A stretch of 10,109 bases of DNA from NCBI GenBank assembly GCA_029934555.1, contig JAOZMA010000061.1, positions 1 through 10,109 of the forward strand, given 5' to 3'. The notes under the pieces are model-generated. The model was not told where the DNA came from. It searched no databases and saw only the letters and a list, made by a program, of their open reading frames with translations. A program made the translations under genes and the position numbers. The stretch's first letter is position 1. Each line of letters starts with the position of its first letter. The stretch comes from Acidimicrobiia bacterium. Its GTDB lineage: Bacteria > Actinomycetota > Acidimicrobiia > Spongiisociales > UBA5794. This document shows positions 6,881 through 10,109 of the stretch, piece after piece.

Positions 6881-6915
6881 GCTGTCAGCTGTGGGCTGTC
6901 GGCTGTCCGCTCATC
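6881..6915. repeat. Heptanucleotide array (opposite sense) between nuoI and nuoJ
   Basis: Units GCTGTCA, GCTGTGG, GCTGTCG, GCTGTCC and the diverged GCTCATC, the reverse-complement sense of the array at the end of nuoI. The 10 nt at 6901-6910 pair perfectly with 6820-6829, and shorter GCTGT/ACAGC pairings are possible in register. The arrangement repeats that seen at nuoE/nuoF: one arm, a loop (here about 48 nt), the opposite arm, then directly a start-codon hairpin. Confidence 0.85.
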
Positions 6916-6937
6916 GGCCACCGGAGGTGCTCGATGA
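6911..6937 (+). promoter_or_regulatory. Hairpin enclosing the nuoJ Shine-Dalgarno and start codon
   Basis: TCATCGG (6911-6917) pairs with TCGATGA (6931-6937, including one G-U pair), and CACC (6919-6922) pairs with GGTG (6926-6929). There is one C-C mismatch (6918/6930) and a 3-nt GGA loop (6923-6925). The ribosome site GGAGG (6923-6927) sits in the loop and upper stem, and the nuoJ ATG (6934-6936) sits in the lower stem. The geometry matches the nuoF hairpin: 3-nt loop, with the start-codon A the ninth base after the loop. It may gate nuoJ translation, or reflect a shared dispersed element. Confidence 0.7.
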
Positions 6938-7473
6938 TCGAAGTCTTTCTCTTCGCCATCTTCGCTCTTGTTGCGCTCGCCGGGGCCGTCGTGATGCTCA
7001 CGGCGAGGAACCCCGTCTACTCGGCGATGGGTCTGCTCGTGACCATGTTCGCGATGGCGCTTTTCTACGTCATGCTCGACGCTCATTTCGTGGCCGCTGT
7101 TCAGATCCTCGTATACGCCGGTGCGGTCATGACGCTCTTCCTCTTCGTCATCATGATGATCGGCGTCGACAAGAAGGAGGAGAGGGTCGAAACGATCCCC
7201 TTCCAGCGAGGCATCACGTTCGTAGTTGCGCTCGGCCTCGCTGTCGTGATCATCCTTGCCGGACGCCAGGCATGGGTCACCGGTAGCGACGCCTTCGGAA
7301 GTCCCGACATGGTCGGAACGATCGAGACCGTCGCCGATTCGCTGTTCGGGACCTGGACGATCGCCTTCCTCTCCACCGTCTTCCTTCTCACGATCGCTGC
7401 CGTCGGCACCGTGGCGCTCGCCATGTTCGGCCCGACGGCGGTTCAAAGCACCGACGAGGAGGAGGGGGCATGA
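6934..7473 (+). CDS. nuoJ: NADH-quinone oxidoreductase subunit J (ND6-like membrane subunit)
   Basis: A 179-residue membrane protein with about five hydrophobic helices, located between NuoH and the antiporter-like subunits. Its third helix takes part in the conformational coupling of quinone reduction to pumping. That helix is recognisable as QILVYAGAVMTLFLFVIMM, with conserved Tyr61 and the adjacent glycine; the N-terminal helix ends in the family segment LTARNPVYSAMGLL. ATG 6934 is chosen because GGAGG lies 6 nt upstream. An in-frame GTG at 6865 would add 23 residues translated from repeat DNA and is rejected. The C-terminus is short and acidic (TDEEEGA). The stop overlaps nuoK by ATGA. 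An 85-nt gap upstream, unlike the tight junctions nearby, contains repeat DNA and the start-codon hairpin. Confidence 0.96.
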   Translation: MIEVFLFAIFALVALAGAVVMLTARNPVYSAMGLLVTMFAMALFYVMLDAHFVAAVQILVYAGAVMTLFLFVIMMIGVDKKEERVETIPFQRGITFVVALGLAVVIILAGRQAWVTGSDAFGSPDMVGTIETVADSLFGTWTIAFLSTVFLLTIAAVGTVALAMFGPTAVQSTDEEEGA

Positions 7474-7793
7474 TCGTCATGGCAGATGTCACCGTCACCG
7501 TCGGCTGGTACATGATCCTTGCCGCTGTGCTCTTCTCCATGGGGGCCGCAGGCGTGTTGTTGCGTCGCAACGCCCTCGTGATGTTCATGTCGGTGGAACT
7601 CATGCTGAACTCGGTCAACCTCACGTTCATCGCCGCAGGCAACGAACTCGGTCTTGTCGAAGGCCAGGTCGCGGCGCTCTTCGTGATGGTGGTTGCCGCT
7701 GCAGAGGTGACCGTCGGCTTGGCGATCCTCGTGGCCGTCTTCCGTCGTCGTTCTACGGCGAACGTGGATCTGCTGTCGGAGTTGAAGGGATGA
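7470..7793 (+). CDS. nuoK: NADH-quinone oxidoreductase subunit K (ND4L-like membrane subunit)
   Basis: A 107-residue, three-helix membrane subunit. The two buried glutamates needed for proton translocation in this family are present: Glu43 in MSVELMLNSVNL and Glu79 in AAAEVTVGLAI. LLRRNALVMFMSVE is the usual cytoplasmic loop and second helix. ATG 7470 overlaps the nuoJ stop (ATGA) and is preceded by a purine-rich ribosome site (AGGAGG at 7457-7462, GGAGGGGG at 7461-7468). A second in-frame ATG at 7479 (MADVTV) would also be possible and gives a length closer to the common 100 residues. nuoL begins 4 nt after the stop. Confidence 0.97.
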   Translation: MIVMADVTVTVGWYMILAAVLFSMGAAGVLLRRNALVMFMSVELMLNSVNLTFIAAGNELGLVEGQVAALFVMVVAAAEVTVGLAILVAVFRRRSTANVDLLSELKG

Positions 7794-7797
7794 TGGC

Positions 7798-9669
7798 GTG
7801 ATCGACTACCTCTGGCTCCTGATCGCTCTCCCGCTCCTCGGAGCGCTAACGCTGATCCTGTTCGGGAAACACATCGGTGAGCCGGCATCCGGATGGCTGG
7901 CATCGGCACTCGTCGTCATCCCATTCCTGATCGCTGCGGCGCTCACCGTGCCGTTCCTCAACGGAGCCGAGTCCGAAACGGTGTTCCTGTTCTCATGGAT
8001 CCCGGTCATCGGTGCGAACGCTTCACTGCTGTGGGACCCGCTCTCTGCTCTGATGACGCTGGTTGTCACCGGGGTCGGCGGATTGATCCACGTCTACTCG
8101 GTCGGCTACATGCACGGCGACCCGCGATACCCCCGCTTCTTCGCATACATGAACTTCTTCATCGCGTCGATGCTGACGCTCGTCCTCGCCGATAACTTCG
8201 CGTTGATGTTCGTCGGGTGGGAGCTCGTCGGCCTCTCGTCGTACCTGCTGATCAGCTTCTGGTTCGTCAAGCCGTCCGCCGCCGCGGCGGGCAAGAAGGC
8301 GTTCATCGTCAACCGCATCGGAGACTGGGGTTTCCTGATCGCCCTCATGATGATCTTCGCAGCGTTCGGCACCCTCGACTTCGCGATCGTGTTCGCCGAG
8401 GCACACGGTGTTCTCAGCGTCGGATTGGCGACGGCGATCACACTGATGCTCTTCATCGGAGCGACCGGCAAGTCCGCACAGCTTCCTCTCTACGTGTGGC
8501 TCCCCGACGCCATGGAGGGCCCGACGCCCGTGTCGGCTCTCATCCATGCCGCCACGATGGTGACGGCGGGTGTCTACATGATCGCTCGAACCGCCGTCCT
8601 CTTCGAGATGGCCCCGATCTCGCTCGCCATCGTCGCGACCGTCGGTGCACTGACCGCGATATTTGCCGCCACGCTCGCTGTCGGGCAGCGCGACATCAAG
8701 CGGGTGCTGGCGTACTCAACGATCAGCCAGTTGGGCTACATGGTCATGGCTGTGGGACTCACCGCATTCACGGCAGGGATCTTCCACCTCATGACACACG
8801 CCTTCTTCAAGGCCCTGCTCTTCCTCGGCGCCGGATCCGTGATCCACGCCATGTCCGACGAGCAGGACATGTGGAAGATGGGTGGCTTGAGGAAGTACGT
8901 GCCGATCACGTTCGTAACGATGGCCGTCGGTTGGCTGGCGATCAGCGGGCTCTTCCCGCTGGCCGGTTTCTGGTCGAAGGACGAGATCCTCGCCTCGGCG
9001 TTCGCCAAGGGTGGGTTCTTCCTCATCCTGTGGGGGATCGGGGTCGTCACGGCGTTGATCACCGCCTTCTACATGACCCGCCTCATCATCCTCACGTTCT
9101 TCGGCGACAAGCGCTGGGACGAAGGCGTCCATCCTCACGAGTCTCCCTGGACGATGACGATTCCACTGATCGTTCTCGCCCTGCTCTCCGCTATCGCCGG
9201 TCTGTGGAACACCCCGGTGAGGCTCGGACTCGAGCACTTCCTCGAACCGGTCTTCGGCGACATTCACCAGGTCCATCCAGCGGGAGGCCTCACCGTGTGG
9301 GCCCTCGCGCTGATCTCGCTTGCTATGGTCGTCATCGGCATCCTCATCGCCTACGGGCGGTACGGACGTGGTGACCTGCCGAACGAGGAAGGCGGCTACT
9401 GGACCGCAGCGCTCGACGGCTACGGCGTCGACACCTTCTACGGCAAGGTCATCGTGTTGCCGGGCAAGACCATCTCCACATGGCTCGCCATGGTCTTCGA
9501 CACCAAGGTCGTGGACGGGGTCGTGAACGGCCTCGCCTACGGGGTGCGGGCCTTCGGCTCGTCGATGCGTGTGCTCCAGACCGGCTGGGTGCGTTCGTAC
9601 GGCGCGGCGATCGTCGCGGGCAGCCTCGGTGTCATCCTCTGGCTCCTCCTCCAGGGAGGTGCGTTCTGA
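7798..9669 (+). CDS. nuoL: NADH-quinone oxidoreductase subunit L (ND5-like antiporter subunit)
   Basis: A 623-residue antiporter-like (Mrp-related) subunit at the distal end of the membrane arm. Key residues are in place: Glu142 in GWELVGLSSYLLI (equivalent to E. coli Glu144) and Lys225 in GATGKSAQLPLYVWLPDAM (equivalent to Lys229). They are followed by EGPTPVSALIHAATMVTAG, with His250, and by the later half-channel lysine/histidine helices around RDIKRVLAYSTISQLGYM and HLMTHAFFKALLFL. The last 110 residues or so contain DGYGVDTFYGK and a long amphipathic stretch, consistent with the lateral helix and final anchor helix that distinguish NuoL from NuoM and NuoN. The start is GTG 7798 with AAGGGA at 7785-7790; no in-frame ATG fits. 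Its stop overlaps the nuoM start (TGATG). Length is normal. Confidence 0.97.
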   Translation: MIDYLWLLIALPLLGALTLILFGKHIGEPASGWLASALVVIPFLIAAALTVPFLNGAESETVFLFSWIPVIGANASLLWDPLSALMTLVVTGVGGLIHVYSVGYMHGDPRYPRFFAYMNFFIASMLTLVLADNFALMFVGWELVGLSSYLLISFWFVKPSAAAAGKKAFIVNRIGDWGFLIALMMIFAAFGTLDFAIVFAEAHGVLSVGLATAITLMLFIGATGKSAQLPLYVWLPDAMEGPTPVSALIHAATMVTAGVYMIARTAVLFEMAPISLAIVATVGALTAIFAATLAVGQRDIKRVLAYSTISQLGYMVMAVGLTAFTAGIFHLMTHAFFKALLFLGAGSVIHAMSDEQDMWKMGGLRKYVPITFVTMAVGWLAISGLFPLAGFWSKDEILASAFAKGGFFLILWGIGVVTALITAFYMTRLIILTFFGDKRWDEGVHPHESPWTMTIPLIVLALLSAIAGLWNTPVRLGLEHFLEPVFGDIHQVHPAGGLTVWALALISLAMVVIGILIAYGRYGRGDLPNEEGGYWTAALDGYGVDTFYGKVIVLPGKTISTWLAMVFDTKVVDGVVNGLAYGVRAFGSSMRVLQTGWVRSYGAAIVAGSLGVILWLLLQGGAF

Positions 9670-10109
9670 TGGAACTGACCCTGCTCATCGTCTTGCCGCT
9701 GCTCGGCGCATTGGTCGTAGCGTTCCTCCCGAAGGAACGAACCGAACTCGTCTTCCCGGTCGCCCTCGGTCTGAGCATCCTTCCGCTTGCGGCGTCGCTG
9801 TGGATCATGGTGAACTTCGTCTCCGGAGAGCCGCTCTTCCAGTTCACCGAGGATTACGTGCTGTCGGACACGTTCGGCATCGCCTGGCGTGTCGGCGTCG
9901 ACGGGATCTCGCTGTGGATGATCGTCCTGACCGGTCTGTTGATGACGCTGTCGATCGCCGCATCGAAGTCGATCACCGATCGTCCCAAGCAGTACATGGT
10001 GGCGATGCTCGTGCTCGAAGCCGGCCTCCTCGGCGTGTTCCTGTCACTGGACCTGCTGCTGTTCTTCGCCTTCTTCGAGATCGTGCTGGTGCCGATGTAC
10101 CTGCTGATC
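9669..10109 (+). CDS. nuoM: NADH-quinone oxidoreductase subunit M, N-terminal part (3' end outside window)
   Basis: The first 147 residues of the ND4-like antiporter subunit, open to the window end; full-length NuoM is about 500 residues. The N-terminal helix is MELTLLIVLPLLGALVVAFL, followed by a loop and WRVGVDGISLWMIVLTGLL, a signature shared by NuoM and NuoL. The last visible helix, FFAFFEIVLVPMYLLI, contains Glu137, the expected trans-membrane glutamate (Glu144 in E. coli). The ATG overlaps the nuoL stop by one base and has AGGGAGG at 9653-9659. Nothing abnormal is visible in the part present. Confidence 0.96.
   Translation, partial: MELTLLIVLPLLGALVVAFLPKERTELVFPVALGLSILPLAASLWIMVNFVSGEPLFQFTEDYVLSDTFGIAWRVGVDGISLWMIVLTGLLMTLSIAASKSITDRPKQYMVAMLVLEAGLLGVFLSLDLLLFFAFFEIVLVPMYLLI

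Noticed and set aside
6865..6933. Longer nuoJ start at GTG 6865
   Set aside because: The added 23 residues are translated repeat DNA (Cys/Trp/Gly-rich) without family similarity, and GTG 6865 lacks a good ribosome site, whereas ATG 6934 has GGAGG at proper spacing.
9645..9659. Stem at the nuoM ribosome site as a third copy of the start-codon hairpin
   Set aside because: CCTCC and GGAGG can pair, but the loop is 5 nt, the ATG is outside the stem, no heptad array precedes it, and the sequence codes for the conserved end of NuoL. Chance pairing is likely.

Overview
The window is a continuous stretch of one plus-strand operon for the proton-pumping NADH:quinone oxidoreductase (respiratory complex I, NDH-1), in the order nuoD(3' end)-E-F-G-H-I-J-K-L-M(5' part). 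Gene order, high G+C (by eye about 60-65%), GTG starts beside ATG, and a NuoE with actinobacterial-type sequence and C-terminal extension suggest an Actinomycetota genome, perhaps Acidimicrobiia or a neighbouring deep-branching class. That placement is an inference and is not tight. There is no RNA gene, transposase, CRISPR array, or gene-free stretch over 300 bases.

Layout: 1-637 is the C-terminal 211 residues of NuoD (quinone-site subunit). NuoE, NuoF and NuoG (634-5099) form the NADH-oxidising module, carrying FMN and the clusters N1a, N3, N1b, N4 and N5. NuoH (5099-6139) is the membrane subunit beneath the quinone chamber. NuoI (6153-6848) carries clusters N6a and N6b. NuoJ, NuoK, NuoL and the start of NuoM (6934-10109) are membrane-arm subunits. 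Electrons pass from NADH through NuoF/E/G to NuoI, then to quinone at NuoD/B/H, and this drives ion pumping through NuoH/J/K/L/M/N. NuoA-C and NuoN should lie just outside the window.

Most junctions are tightly coupled (overlaps of 1-8 nt, or gaps of 4 and 13 nt). Two are not: nuoE/nuoF (103 nt) and nuoI/nuoJ (85 nt). Both hold arrays of a 7-nt repeat, AGCNNAC on one side and its complement GCTGTNN on the other, so the transcript could fold back on itself. Each array runs straight into a second hairpin that encloses the Shine-Dalgarno sequence and start codon of the next gene. The two start-codon hairpins (1334-1362 and 6911-6937) share loop size, position relative to the ATG, and part of their sequence, and two stem positions differ by pair-preserving changes. 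This twice-used composite element is the most interesting signal here. At nuoI the array runs into the coding sequence and encodes a 7-residue-periodic hydrophilic C-terminal tail.

A second point of note is in NuoG. The four cysteines that would bind the off-pathway cluster N7 are all replaced, although the surrounding sequence still aligns with the N7-containing Thermus protein.
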